A stretch of 64,000 nt of DNA from Komagataella phaffii GS115 (GCF_000027005.1 NC_012965.1:421001-485000); one strand, 5' to 3'. Counted from the first letter of the stretch, positions 19,370 to 29,269 are shown. Translations and numbers: made by a program. Notes: generated by a model from the letters alone, not told the origin.

Positions 19370-22300
19370 TTATTCAAACACCAGATTAGCCTGCTTGTCG
19401 TTGACTTTGACCAACTTTGCTAATTCCGTTGATTCAAATTTAAAATCGGAACTAGTTTTACAGAATGGGTGACAGATCAATGACTGGGCAGTTGGCCTCT
19501 CATCAGGATCGACTGTAAAACATTTATTGATGAAATCAATTCCATCTGAAGAAATATATGCCTTAACTTCATCCGAAATTGGCGGAGCAGATTTTGACCT
19601 TCCTAAGTTGTACATTGCGCTTATAACTTCGAAGTTAGACCAAGGACGTTTGCCAGCAAACATCTCTAACACGACACACCCTAGCGACCAAACATCAACT
19701 TTGGCACTATAACCCTGCTTTTTGTCGTTGACCACATTATCAATTACTTCAGGAGCCATCCAAAATATAGACCCTTGCATTGACATTTCAGCATCATTCG
19801 AGTAGATATTGCGACTTCTCTTGGATATACCAAAGTCTGTTATTTTACAGGTCCCATCCGTTTCTAGCAACAAATTATCGCCCTTCAAATCTCTATGCAA
19901 TATACCACGACTGTGAATATAAGCAAGACCTTCTAATACCTGCTTAGTCAAGAATCTGATTACTTCCTCTGGAAACCTGCCAAATACTCGAAGACACCAA
20001 CCAACTGACCCCCCTGCAACATATTCTAAGAATAATGTATAGGTTTGAGCTCTTTGTTCAAATCCTAGATACTGAACAATGTTGTCATGATCCAAGTCAC
20101 TTAGGGTATCGACTTCAGAAAGAATGGCGTCGACAACTTCCTTGAAGACGGAGCTGTTATGCCCGCTCGAAGGTAGATCAACTTGTTTCACAGCCATCAT
20201 CTCACCAGTTGTCACGTTAAGAGCCAAGAAGACTTTTCCATATGTCCCCTTACCAATCATTTCACCTCTTACCCAGGAAAATTGTTTATAATCTCCATTA
20301 CCATCCTTCAATTTGGATAGATTTCGGGCATCTCCAGGCTTCATTTCTACAACCTTTCTACCCCAGAACTTAGTACTTCTTCGTCTAAGAAGACCATCAG
20401 CTTTCTTATTGCTTTCGAAATTCTCTGCGAGTCTGGCTCTTGACTTTTTGGCTTCTTGGGCGACAATCCTAATTGTTTTCACTCTGCCCCTTCCTAGTTC
20501 ATTTGGCCTAGCAAGATGATCGCTTGCACTTCGGACGCTGGAGATTTTTCTGTGTATTTGAGGTCTTGTATTATTAACTGGCGACACTTCAGGAATGGGA
20601 GAATTTGGCGAGGGCGGAGGGGAAGCATCATCCATTAGTGGTTTATCCAAATCCGTATTTGGGAAAAATAATTCAAGATTATCATAAACAACTTCTGCCG
20701 GGGGTCTGACGGCCATACTAGGCATCCTCGTAATTTTTTCTTCCTGGTCTTCCTTAGCATCAATGGCAACAGCGGCAGGTTGTGTATTTGTAGTCGAACT
20801 GGGAGGTTTTGCCCAAAAATCCTCTTCTTCCTCTTCAGAACATGACTCAATGGGATTACTGATGTCAAATGTAGGTAGTTCATCGAAAGTATTACTTTCT
20901 TCAAACGTACCATGCGAATCGCCAGATGAAGGATCATGAAAGGATTCCGATTTTGTGTTGAAATTCTGGTAACTATTCCCGCTCACTATACTTGAAGTAG
21001 TCAACAAACTGGACGATCTTCTCCGGGACCCCCTTCTCTCGTTAGACAATACGGGCCTTCTTTCGTGAGGGGATGAACCCTTATAAGGTTTGGGAATCAG
21101 AGTGTTGGAAGAGCCCGGCGTAAACGGAGATATTCGGGTTGGCTCGTCATTTGTCTTACTAGGAAATTCAAGATTGTGATCTAAGCCAAAGGTACGACTT
21201 GTAGCTGAGGACTGATTTGCTGGGTTTAAAACAGGTAGCTCCCTCTTTTCTCTATTTGCCAAGGAATTCTTTGGGGGTGAATATGGGGAGGGTGGGGGAG
21301 GAGGATCTCGTTTAGCAACCAGTTGTCTAGTTCTCTCGTAAGGAGACTTCCGCTTCTTATCGAAGTCGACCTCCCAACTCTTGTTCCTTATAACTCTGAA
21401 CGTGTTGTTTTGATGCTCTTCTTTAGTAGATCTGAAAGAAAACGATCTTTCTTTAGACATTGGCACCGTAGTTGTTGACGCAGACTGTGGGACAAGTTCA
21501 TTTTTTAATTCTTGACTTTCTCTGACTTTATCTTTAATGTTCAAGTAATCCACAGACATATCTTTTGAGTGAGCATTCATTGTATCAAGTAGATATTGCG
21601 GAGTAGTAGGATATCTGGAAGATCCTTTCTCCAGTTTTCCTTCCTCAATACTTTTGAATGAGAGTGTCATTGAGGAAGCAGTACTAGATGATGTTTCAAA
21701 CTTAGTTCCTTTAACGTGAAGTTTTAAAGACCCATTTCGAAAGCCATCCAGACGAAATTTTTCCAAACTTTCATCGTCTAACTCTGCACCATGAATATGA
21801 CCAAAATCCGTAAGATGGAACGAAATGGGCTCAATGTTCATTATATTTAGAGCTTTGATAACCACAACTTTGAACTGCCTCAAATCCTGAACTTCACTCA
21901 CATCAATGGGTATGAAGTTGTTATCATTGCTAGTAGCCAACACGAAGCTAGAAGAAGTCTTAGTGTGTGTATCTTTCAAAGGTGTTGGCTTGTGCTTCTC
22001 GTATATATCCGAGAGGACCTTATCTTTCTTGGAGATGCTTAATCTTTCTTTGTTAGTTTCCACATTATTTTTAGTTTTGTCTACAGATTTTCTGGAAGCT
22101 TGTTTCCAATCTTTGTTTGATAGTTCAGTAGTTACAGAACTTTGGTGTCTTTTCCATCTGTCTTTACCTCCTACCAACGAAGTTGCTGATGCAGGGCTGA
22201 TTGGAGATTCAGACAGCTTATCCCTGCTCTTATTACTTTTTGATATTTCCTCCCCTATCTTTTTGAACTTTGTCAAAAGACCTTTCTTGGATTTCACACT

Positions 22301-23494
22301 GCTTCTCCTTTCGACTTCTACCTCATTTGTGGGAGCGTTTGAATATATCTTGGAGAAAAAGTTAGATTCTGAGGAGTTGCTTTTCTGATGCTTCCGAAAC
22401 ACGTTGTAGGAAAAAGTGGATGTTGGAGAATCCGATCTGGACGTGGAATACTCTATCGTAGAAACTGGTCTCTTAACATTTTCAGTTGCTTGACGGGTAT
22501 TTGTAGTTCTTTGGGAAACACTATGTTTGAGGGTGGTTGAGGAAGATGACGGCGACGAAGACCTCAAAGGCGAAGGTTTGGGTATGTTTGTCGTTAATTT
22601 TGCTGGGTCTGCAAAATGCTTAACTGAACTTTTGGGTGATTCGGAGGAACTCTTTGTCTCAAGGTTGCTTGTTTCATGGAATTCTTCCACAGGAGATTGA
22701 ATAATTGAGTCAAACGACTCTGCCGAAACGTTGCTTGCATAATAATCATTCACGTTGGCAGATGCAAGAGACAATGTTTCACTAGTCTTTCTCCCCATTG
22801 TTTTCCTTAAAAGATGAATAAATCTTGAAGGTGTTGAGTCGTTGACTGTGTCAACTTCATGGGTATATGTTTTCAGGACCGGATAATTTGCCAAACTAAG
22901 GAAAGAAGCGCCGACCAAATTATGTGCTTTGATCATTGAGAGCCACGACTCGTTGAAATTGTACAGGTTTAACCAAAATGTGATATTATTTAGAGTCCAT
23001 TCCTCTGGAAGATCCACGTTCCAGGAGATAGAAGATTGACGAGAATGCGTGGCACTCTTCTTTATGCGACTTAATCTCTTCGATAAGTCACTATCAGCAT
23101 TGGAAGGGGATGTACTGTTGGACAACGACTCTATATGGTTTCCTGAGGAATTGTTGAAATGTGCAATAGAAGGATGCTCCGTGAAAAAACTAAAGGATTC
23201 ACTGGGTTTCGGGGACTCCAGAATACCGGTCCAAGCCGACTTTTCTGGAGTGGAAGAATCCATTCCATTTAATTCAAAAGAGAATCTTGACTCGCCTTTG
23301 GAGCCTTCCTCTGACATAAAAGATGATGGTAATGGAATCCTAGATGGAGTTGTAGATAGATCTGCATTGGGATTGGTTATATCATCACCACCGAAACTCT
23401 TTCTGGAACTCTTTCTAGAGTGCAAATACGGCAAGAGAGTAGTGTCGTATGTAGGTTCAACTGGATCCAAATGATTGGCACTATCGGTCTCCAT
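19370..23494 (-). CDS. BCK1: Bck1-type MAP kinase kinase kinase of the cell-wall integrity pathway
   Basis: The 1374-residue protein is the MEKK that acts between Pkc1 and Mkk1/2 in the cell-wall integrity cascade. A SAM-like segment lies at about 150-220 (WTLNNITFWLNLYNFNESWL). A long Ser/Thr/Pro-rich region follows, with a Ras-binding-like fold near 540-600 (QFKVVVIKALNIMNIEPISFHL). The kinase domain is at the C-terminus, about 1073-1340: GEMIGKGTYGKV, MAVKQVD, EYVAGGSVG, HRDLKGDNLL (near 1200), DFGIS and MAPEVID. This layout and the end of the domain match Bck1 (1478 aa in S. cerevisiae), not Ste11. With ROM2 at 55-60 kb it makes two cell-wall integrity components in the window. It overlaps SRS2's 3' flank. 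Confidence 0.93.
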   Translation of the reverse strand: METDSANHLDPVEPTYDTTLLPYLHSRKSSRKSFGGDDITNPNADLSTTPSRIPLPSSFMSEEGSKGESRFSFELNGMDSSTPEKSAWTGILESPKPSESFSFFTEHPSIAHFNNSSGNHIESLSNSTSPSNADSDLSKRLSRIKKSATHSRQSSISWNVDLPEEWTLNNITFWLNLYNFNESWLSMIKAHNLVGASFLSLANYPVLKTYTHEVDTVNDSTPSRFIHLLRKTMGRKTSETLSLASANVNDYYASNVSAESFDSIIQSPVEEFHETSNLETKSSSESPKSSVKHFADPAKLTTNIPKPSPLRSSSPSSSSTTLKHSVSQRTTNTRQATENVKRPVSTIEYSTSRSDSPTSTFSYNVFRKHQKSNSSESNFFSKIYSNAPTNEVEVERRSSVKSKKGLLTKFKKIGEEISKSNKSRDKLSESPISPASATSLVGGKDRWKRHQSSVTTELSNKDWKQASRKSVDKTKNNVETNKERLSISKKDKVLSDIYEKHKPTPLKDTHTKTSSSFVLATSNDNNFIPIDVSEVQDLRQFKVVVIKALNIMNIEPISFHLTDFGHIHGAELDDESLEKFRLDGFRNGSLKLHVKGTKFETSSSTASSMTLSFKSIEEGKLEKGSSRYPTTPQYLLDTMNAHSKDMSVDYLNIKDKVRESQELKNELVPQSASTTTVPMSKERSFSFRSTKEEHQNNTFRVIRNKSWEVDFDKKRKSPYERTRQLVAKRDPPPPPSPYSPPKNSLANREKRELPVLNPANQSSATSRTFGLDHNLEFPSKTNDEPTRISPFTPGSSNTLIPKPYKGSSPHERRPVLSNERRGSRRRSSSLLTTSSIVSGNSYQNFNTKSESFHDPSSGDSHGTFEESNTFDELPTFDISNPIESCSEEEEEDFWAKPPSSTTNTQPAAVAIDAKEDQEEKITRMPSMAVRPPAEVVYDNLELFFPNTDLDKPLMDDASPPPSPNSPIPEVSPVNNTRPQIHRKISSVRSASDHLARPNELGRGRVKTIRIVAQEAKKSRARLAENFESNKKADGLLRRRSTKFWGRKVVEMKPGDARNLSKLKDGNGDYKQFSWVRGEMIGKGTYGKVFLALNVTTGEMMAVKQVDLPSSGHNSSVFKEVVDAILSEVDTLSDLDHDNIVQYLGFEQRAQTYTLFLEYVAGGSVGWCLRVFGRFPEEVIRFLTKQVLEGLAYIHSRGILHRDLKGDNLLLETDGTCKITDFGISKRSRNIYSNDAEMSMQGSIFWMAPEVIDNVVNDKKQGYSAKVDVWSLGCVVLEMFAGKRPWSNFEVISAMYNLGRSKSAPPISDEVKAYISSDGIDFINKCFTVDPDERPTAQSLICHPFCKTSSDFKFESTELAKLVKVNDKQANLVFE

Positions 23495-23659
23495 TATAGA
23501 TCATGATAAAGGCGAGAGGTATGTTTAGTTTTTGCTAGAAGGGAGATCGAGGATCAAAAATCAGTGCGGTGAGGTGAAAGACAAAGCCTCCTTTACAGGA
23601 GATAAGTGTGTAACAAAAGCCTAATTAATGGACAACTATTATACTATTTACACGTTCTT

Positions 23660-23666
23660 TGACTCA
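23660..23666. promoter_or_regulatory. TGACTCA element upstream of BCK1
   Basis: An exact Gcn4/AP-1 site lies about 166 bp upstream of the BCK1 ATG and 52 bp beyond the MRPL49 stop. The match is exact, but nothing in the neighbouring genes points to amino-acid control; an AP-1 type factor is possible. Confidence 0.3.
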
Positions 23667-23717
23667 AGAAAGTATTTTGGTTATTACATACAAGATTCTT
23701 CAATTCCCCGTTCCTGT

Positions 23718-24200
23718 TCAGCTCAATTTTAATTCAGAAACCCGGAGGACAGTAAGGTCATGCTTAACATTAACGTGGCGCACATGACGCTGTCTTCTTT
23801 TTGTAATCTCTTTGGTGTACATTGGTTTCTTTGTTTTTTCAATGACTGTAGCTTTGATGGAGTACAGTGAAGAGTCTATGGGGGTGTCAGAGTAGGTGAA
23901 GTTTCTGGAGCCAATAGTGGTGACATCATCAAAGTTCAAAACATCTCCAACTTCAGCGTTCTTCAACCGAAAAGGTAGAATTATCTTATCTCCCTCGGTT
24001 ATCAGGTATGGTCTGTTGTGAATCCTAATTGTGGCATACAAGTCTTTTTCGAACTTCAAAGGCTGTAAGTCTGGTAGTTTGGAACTAATCGTTTGCTTTT
24101 GCTGATTTTGCAATAAAGCAAATTGTGTGGTAAATGAACGAGTAGGAATTCGTTGAAAGCATATCTTGGCCGAGTTAAGGGCTCTTGGAATGAGATTCAT
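23718..24200 (-). CDS. MRPL49: Mitochondrial large-subunit ribosomal protein bL21m
   Basis: The 160-residue protein matches bL21m (yeast Mrpl49, 161 aa). The N-terminus MNLIPRALNSAKICFQRIP is basic and amphipathic, as in a mitochondrial presequence. The L21 core begins near residue 52 (YATIRIHNRPYLITEGDKI) and continues through LPFRLKNAEVGDVL. The KKPMYTKEITKRRQRHVRH segment is the basic rRNA-binding part near the end. The ATG at 24200 is the first in the frame. It is placed head-to-tail between PHS1 and BCK1 on the same strand. Confidence 0.9.
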   Translation of the reverse strand: MNLIPRALNSAKICFQRIPTRSFTTQFALLQNQQKQTISSKLPDLQPLKFEKDLYATIRIHNRPYLITEGDKIILPFRLKNAEVGDVLNFDDVTTIGSRNFTYSDTPIDSSLYSIKATVIEKTKKPMYTKEITKRRQRHVRHVNVKHDLTVLRVSELKLS

Positions 24201-24349
24201 GATGGATAGATGGCAAGGATTACCAAATGGCAAGAAAAAAAAAAAAAGAAAAATGGAGATGTTTGAAAAATGCGAGAAAACATTCAGACGTCAAAGAGCC
24301 TCACACTACTAATATACCCGTTATCAAGTGATACTAACGTACTTACGAC

Positions 24350-24973
24350 CTATTTTTCTTTTTTAGGACTCAACTTCTTCAAAGTCTTGCCTCTTTGTTT
24401 CAACATATAGGAGAAAAGCATGTAGAACCCAGGGATGTACGTAGCCAGAATAGCAATGAACAAATACTTGTACCAAGCTCCAACTACACGTTCAGCTTCA
24501 TCGAGAGATTTGAAAAGTATAGTTACCTCACTTCCAACACCAGTAGGATACAAAACAAGAAATGTGTTGTAACGTAGCCAAGTTAAAAACTTGGGCGGGT
24601 TCCCCTCGGTGACAATGTTCAGTGCATAGTATCCATATCGAATGATCTCAGTAATAGACCATGAGAGACAAAGAGTGATGTATGCCCAGTGGGTGTTGGC
24701 CGGGGAATTGGGGAGGACATAAAAAACACCCCAAACGACAAGTAATCTAGATGCAACCTGGACTGCTGTAGTGAAAACTGGGGAGCGGACGTTTCCGACA
24801 AGTGAGTTATAGACTTCAACAATAGCAAATGTTTGAACCAATCGGACATAGGCTTGAGTGTCCTGGAAAAATTGAGGTTGGGCTTCTGGATACGACGTGG
24901 CTAGCACGAGTACAGAAAACCATGCTATGGAGGACAATGCATTGTATGAGACCAACCAGGCAGGAGTAGTCAT
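24350..24973 (-). CDS. PHS1: Very-long-chain 3-hydroxyacyl-CoA dehydratase
   Basis: The 207-residue (S. cerevisiae 217) polytopic ER protein removes water from 3-hydroxyacyl-CoA in the third step of very-long-chain fatty acid elongation, the same cycle served by ELO3 in this window. About six membrane segments are seen. The catalytic Tyr and Glu lie in RYNTFLVLYPTGVGSE. RSPVFTTAVQVASRLLVVWG and WSITEIIRYGYYAL are family blocks. The protein ends KKEK, a di-lysine ER-retrieval signal. ATG codons also occur in frame at 25039 and 25060, but a TATATA at 25045-25050 sits between and among them, so I choose 24973, which also aligns with the Phs1 N-terminus. Confidence 0.92.
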   Translation of the reverse strand: MTTPAWLVSYNALSSIAWFSVLVLATSYPEAQPQFFQDTQAYVRLVQTFAIVEVYNSLVGNVRSPVFTTAVQVASRLLVVWGVFYVLPNSPANTHWAYITLCLSWSITEIIRYGYYALNIVTEGNPPKFLTWLRYNTFLVLYPTGVGSEVTILFKSLDEAERVVGAWYKYLFIAILATYIPGFYMLFSYMLKQRGKTLKKLSPKKEK

Positions 24974-25437
24974 GATGAAATGATGTGTGGCCTGGACTGG
25001 CAGAAAAGAACTGTTGGGGTTTCGACCTGACACTGGCATTCGCGTATATAAGCTCTTCATATAATACTATGACATCTAGGTAATCAGAAAGTAGGTATTA
25101 GATAGATTGATCCAGTGAAATTCGTAGTCAGGCACTCTCAGTAGCCAATTGAGTCCAATTGGATGTTCTGAATTGAGAGACGGCTCTTTGAAACATCACA
25201 CTTTAAATGAAATAACAGTTCCAGCTTTTTCACAGTCAAATTCAAATTATTTTGAAAAGTCCTAACATGTCCTGTCATCCATAAATATGTGGTAAACCTG
25301 GCAGCTCTCTCATCAAGCAGAGAAATAACTCTTTGTTAATGTTTCTCCGATCTGGTCACCACTATCAATATCGGAGAATACTTACCTAATAATAATCCGG
25401 TTTCGAGACCATCCATCCTTACTTCCTCCAGTACAAT
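24974..25437. promoter_or_regulatory. PHS1/CCX-exchanger divergent promoter
   Basis: This 464-bp region separates the two start codons. It holds a PHS1 TATA element (25045-25050, read on the reverse strand). No other recognisable site or RNA gene is seen. Confidence 0.4.
25045..25050 (-). promoter_or_regulatory. PHS1 TATA element
   Basis: TATATA lies 72-77 bp upstream of the ATG at 24973. It decides the start: two upstream in-frame ATGs are at or next to this element and would not be in the mRNA. Confidence 0.5.
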
Positions 25438-27546
25438 ATGAAGAGGCTTGCAACGTTCTTCCTGCTTCTGGTTTATGTGACGGCCTACAATGGAACGGAT
25501 TCGTTATCAGATCCTAGTTCCCCTAGTTCTTGCCATAATATCAATCATTTGCCTCTCAAGCAACAATGTTCGTTTGTAAGGGAAAACTGTCAAGATCTAC
25601 AGGTTGGAACACTTAACTACTTCGAACTTTACTATTGCAAAATTGAGTCTCCTGCAGCCAGGCCATTGCTTGTGATTCCTCTCACCTTAGGGCTAATGAG
25701 CGTTTTATTTGTGAGTTTGGGACTTACATCATCAGAATTTCTATGTCCAAATCTTTCTACGATCAGTCACTTTTTTGATATCCCAGACAACCTGTCAGGA
25801 TTAACCCTTTTGGCTTTTGGTAACGGAAGCCCCGATATTATGGGAACTTACGCTTCTTTCATGTCTGGTGATGGTTCATTAGCCATTGGTGAATTAATTG
25901 GAAGTGCCTATCTGATTACTTCGTTCATCGTGGGAGCGATGGTGGTAGTGAGACCTTTCAGGTTGTTCAAAGATGGAAGCTCTGATTTCACGATACGAAA
26001 CGAGAAACTAGTCTTTGTCAGAGATCTATTGTTTTTTGCGCTTGCAGTTGTGCTAGTCATCATATTTTTATCAGATCGTGAGTTGTCTCTAGTTGAATGC
26101 CTAGTTATGGTGTCACTTTATGCTCTCTATGTTGCGGTGATTGTTTCCTGGAATTGGATAGTTAAGTTTAACGAGGAATTGATACAGAGAGATCAAACAG
26201 TTCGAAGTCTTTACGACGACGATGAGGTAGATGGAGAGCTCAACATTTTCCATCAACTGAACGATATCGAAGTGGAAGACAATGAGAACAGCCATGTGTT
26301 GAACGAGCTAATGAATGTAACTGGAACACAAAATAATACTAGCAGAATAAGATCCTCAGTTTTAGGAGCATTAGAATTCAAGAATGTGTTCGAAAACTTG
26401 TCTAAAGAGCAATCTTTCCCTGTTGATCGACACGCTTTAATAAACTTACGCCCTGAATCAGAACCAGCGTACTTCGATGACCCTACAGATGTGGAAAATA
26501 GACCTGTTACAGAGCCAATACTAGCCTACAGAGATGGCGATTACGAAGCTCGTACTCATGATATCGACCTTGATGTTGATGATTCCGAGAACTTAAAAAC
26601 TCTAATGTCTGCGTTTTACAAGAAACGACATTCAAGTCCAAGAAGGAGATTTCAGCGATTAGTCTTGCTACTTATTCCGACATTTGCCAACTTCAAAGAT
26701 TCTTCGTGGATCAATAAAATATTCATACTATCTTCAGCACCAATAGTATTGTCGTTGACCCTGACGATTCCAGTCAGATTAATATCAGATTTCCAAGACA
26801 TTCCTGAATCTGAAACAATTGAAGGATCCGGAACTACTACTAATAGAACAACCAGCCTTCGAGCCCAAGTCTCTCTGCTGATAACACAAGCATTTTTCTC
26901 ATTTTTACTCCTTACATTTGCAACCGTTGGAACATCAGATGGTTTTGCAATCTACGTTGTATTTTCACTGATCTGCTCTTCAATCGTATCAATGATTATT
27001 TATTCGGTTCTAGTGTCACCTGTATCAAAGTCCCCTACCAAATCCTCCAACTTAGTCAACATTGCCTTATCATTTATAGGGTTTGCCTCTTCCATTGCAT
27101 GGATCTCAATTTTTGCAGAAGAATTGATCAACATATTCAAGTTCTATTCTGTTTTTTTCAAGATATCCGAGGCTATTTTGGGTTTGACTATCTTTGCGAT
27201 TGGAAATTCCATCGGAGATTTCATATCTAATCTTACTATTGCAAAAATGGGTATGCCATTAATGGCCCTGGCGGCTTGTTTTGGAGGTCCTTTATTGAAC
27301 TTACTGATGGGAATTGGAGTCAATGGGCTTATAGTGCTCCTCAGCAATAATGAAACGTCATTTCACATAGACATCTCGTCAACACTGTTTACTTCCTCTT
27401 TATTCCTTCTACTCAGTTTGGTTTTCCTGTTAGTTGCGATACCGCTCAATAACTGGTATTTTGAAAGATGGATAGGTACGGTTATAGTGGCATTTTGGTG
27501 CGTTGGTACCACCATAAACGTGCTGATCGAATTATTTGGGTACTAG
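25438..27546 (+). CDS. CCX-family sodium/calcium exchanger-like membrane protein (YDL206W type)
   Basis: The 702-residue protein belongs to the Ca2+/cation antiporter superfamily, CCX branch. A cleavable signal peptide is likely (residues 1-16, then a Cys-rich lumenal segment with SSCHN and CSFVRENC). Two inverted repeats of membrane helices flank a long acidic cytosolic loop (about 250-410). Alpha-1 carries LTLLAFGNGSPDIMG near residue 125. Alpha-2 carries GLTIFAIGNSIGDFISNLTIAKMGMP near residue 590, with the GNS-x-x-D ion-binding pattern. S. cerevisiae YDL206W and human NCLX are relatives. The ion and the membrane (vacuole, ER or mitochondria) cannot be told from sequence. It is divergent from PHS1. 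Confidence 0.88.
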   Translation: MKRLATFFLLLVYVTAYNGTDSLSDPSSPSSCHNINHLPLKQQCSFVRENCQDLQVGTLNYFELYYCKIESPAARPLLVIPLTLGLMSVLFVSLGLTSSEFLCPNLSTISHFFDIPDNLSGLTLLAFGNGSPDIMGTYASFMSGDGSLAIGELIGSAYLITSFIVGAMVVVRPFRLFKDGSSDFTIRNEKLVFVRDLLFFALAVVLVIIFLSDRELSLVECLVMVSLYALYVAVIVSWNWIVKFNEELIQRDQTVRSLYDDDEVDGELNIFHQLNDIEVEDNENSHVLNELMNVTGTQNNTSRIRSSVLGALEFKNVFENLSKEQSFPVDRHALINLRPESEPAYFDDPTDVENRPVTEPILAYRDGDYEARTHDIDLDVDDSENLKTLMSAFYKKRHSSPRRRFQRLVLLLIPTFANFKDSSWINKIFILSSAPIVLSLTLTIPVRLISDFQDIPESETIEGSGTTTNRTTSLRAQVSLLITQAFFSFLLLTFATVGTSDGFAIYVVFSLICSSIVSMIIYSVLVSPVSKSPTKSSNLVNIALSFIGFASSIAWISIFAEELINIFKFYSVFFKISEAILGLTIFAIGNSIGDFISNLTIAKMGMPLMALAACFGGPLLNLLMGIGVNGLIVLLSNNETSFHIDISSTLFTSSLFLLLSLVFLLVAIPLNNWYFERWIGTVIVAFWCVGTTINVLIELFGY

Positions 27547-27695
27547 GCCAACCTTACGTTAGTACTGGGCCTGACGGATCTTAGAACAATAATATGCATA
27601 ATTCCTATACACGCTTACATAATAATACTTCTTCAATGTGCGCCAACCACATATAAGGATACACCTTTACACCATTAATCACTCTAGACTCCATA

Positions 27696-27703
27696 TTGCC
27701 ACC
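27696..27703 (-). promoter_or_regulatory. PACE-like (Rpn4-type) motif before RPN3
   Basis: TTGCCACC (reverse complement GGTGGCAA) matches eight of nine bases of the proteasome-associated control element GGTGGCAAA. It lies 38-45 bp upstream of the RPN3 ATG and 44 bp beyond a TATAAGG (27652), so it may fall near the transcription start. Confidence 0.4.
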
Positions 27704-27740
27704 GATTGTTGATCATCCTCTCAAGACTACTTTAAATATC

Positions 27741-29153
27741 ATGTCTTCAACGACGGAAGAGACCATTCCTACGAACGAAGACATTGAACTTAGGTTTCAA
27801 TTAATTCAAAAGTCGGTATCACACTTTGATCCCCGTTTTACTTTAAAGGTTTTCCGAGAATTGGGTCCTTTGAGAAGACGACTAGATGTCAATTCCCTGC
27901 TACAAGTCGTAGAGAAAAACTATCCGCAAGATGAAAACAGACAGTACCTAAAGGATATTCTAGTGAAACTGGGTGCACATTCCTCACAAGAAGGTGACCA
28001 CATGGAAGTAGACTCAGGGTCTGTCAATACAGTTCTGCCTGAAATTGACATATTCATTCATGTACTAATATTGATTTACTTACATGACCACAAAGAGATC
28101 AAACTTGCAAACAAGTTTGTTCCCTTCACAATTAGTGCTTTAAAATCCTATAATCGTCGAACATTAGATTATATTTCATCGAGGGCATGGTTCTACATCG
28201 CTAGAATAAAAGAGTTAGCTGGAGAGTTGACCTCAATTCGTCCAGATCTTTTGTTAGCGCTTCGTACATCAACTCTGCGTCATGATATAGGGACGAGAGC
28301 TTCAACAATTACCTTGCTTTTGAGAAATTACATTTTATCCAATGACATCAACCAAGCTTCAAATTTGGTAGAAAAGACAGAGTTCCCTGAAGATGCTTCC
28401 AATGCTTTAGTAGCCCGTTATTACTATTACTTGGCAAGAATCCACGCGGTTCAACTTGCTTATTCGACAGCTCACAACTACGCGGTTACCTCAATTAGAA
28501 AAGCTCCCCAGTCCGAGCTTGCCACTGGATTTTTGCAAACTGCCACCAAGTTGAACATTTTGGTAGAGTTACTGATGGGAGAGATTCCATCGTTAGATAC
28601 TTTCAGAGATCCGAAACTGGAGAAATCATTGTTGCCATATTTGGCCGTCACTCGTGCTGTGAGATTGGGTGATTTGAACTTGTTTAATAAGGCATTGGCT
28701 GAATACGGAGACACGTTCAAAGATGAAAAGAATTACAATTTGGTTTTGAAATTACGTCAAAACGTTATCAAGACTGGAATAAGAATCATTTCATTAGCTT
28801 ATACTAGAATCTCCCTAAAGGACATCTGTATTAAGTTGCATTTGGATAGTGAACTAAGTGCCGAGTATATTGTTGCTAAGTCTATTAGAGATGGCGTCAT
28901 AGAAGCCACCATTGATCACGAAAAAGGATACATGCAAAGTAAGGAGGTGCTGGATGTGTATTCTACTAGAGAACCACAGAGTGTATTTGACGAACGTATT
29001 AAGTTCTGTATGCAACTACACAATGAGAGTGTCAAAGCTATGCGTTATCCATTGAGTGCAAACAGAATTGATAACAAAAACGCCCCGGATAACAAAGATT
29101 CTGAAGAGGAGCTATTAGCTTACTCGTTGAGTGTCTTTGATGATGAACTGTAG
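27741..29153 (+). CDS. RPN3: 26S proteasome lid subunit Rpn3
   Basis: The 470-residue protein is a non-ATPase lid subunit of the 19S regulatory particle. It is built of helical TPR-like repeats followed by a PCI domain at about residues 240-430 (for example YYYYLARIHAVQLAYSTAHNYAV and RISLKDICIKLHL). RSYN-like ALKSYNRRTLDYISSRAWFYIARIKEL is an Rpn3/PSMD3 hallmark. The C-terminus is acidic. I start at 27741 (MSSTTEETI) because the frame upstream lacks ATG. A PACE-like site precedes it. Confidence 0.93.
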   Translation: MSSTTEETIPTNEDIELRFQLIQKSVSHFDPRFTLKVFRELGPLRRRLDVNSLLQVVEKNYPQDENRQYLKDILVKLGAHSSQEGDHMEVDSGSVNTVLPEIDIFIHVLILIYLHDHKEIKLANKFVPFTISALKSYNRRTLDYISSRAWFYIARIKELAGELTSIRPDLLLALRTSTLRHDIGTRASTITLLLRNYILSNDINQASNLVEKTEFPEDASNALVARYYYYLARIHAVQLAYSTAHNYAVTSIRKAPQSELATGFLQTATKLNILVELLMGEIPSLDTFRDPKLEKSLLPYLAVTRAVRLGDLNLFNKALAEYGDTFKDEKNYNLVLKLRQNVIKTGIRIISLAYTRISLKDICIKLHLDSELSAEYIVAKSIRDGVIEATIDHEKGYMQSKEVLDVYSTREPQSVFDERIKFCMQLHNESVKAMRYPLSANRIDNKNAPDNKDSEEELLAYSLSVFDDEL

Positions 29154-29269
29154 AGTCAAAAGTAGAAGTAGAGTAGGTAGACCCTTTAATGGAGTATCTC
29201 CCCTGTAAGAACTTCGCGATGTCTTGTGATTGTTTTTTTTAGTATGCATGCACTTTACTCACCCACAAT

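Noticed and set aside
24331..24357. TACTAAC with a downstream TTTTTTAG on the forward strand
   Set aside because: There is no donor or forward-strand exon that would use it; both neighbours are on the reverse strand and intact.
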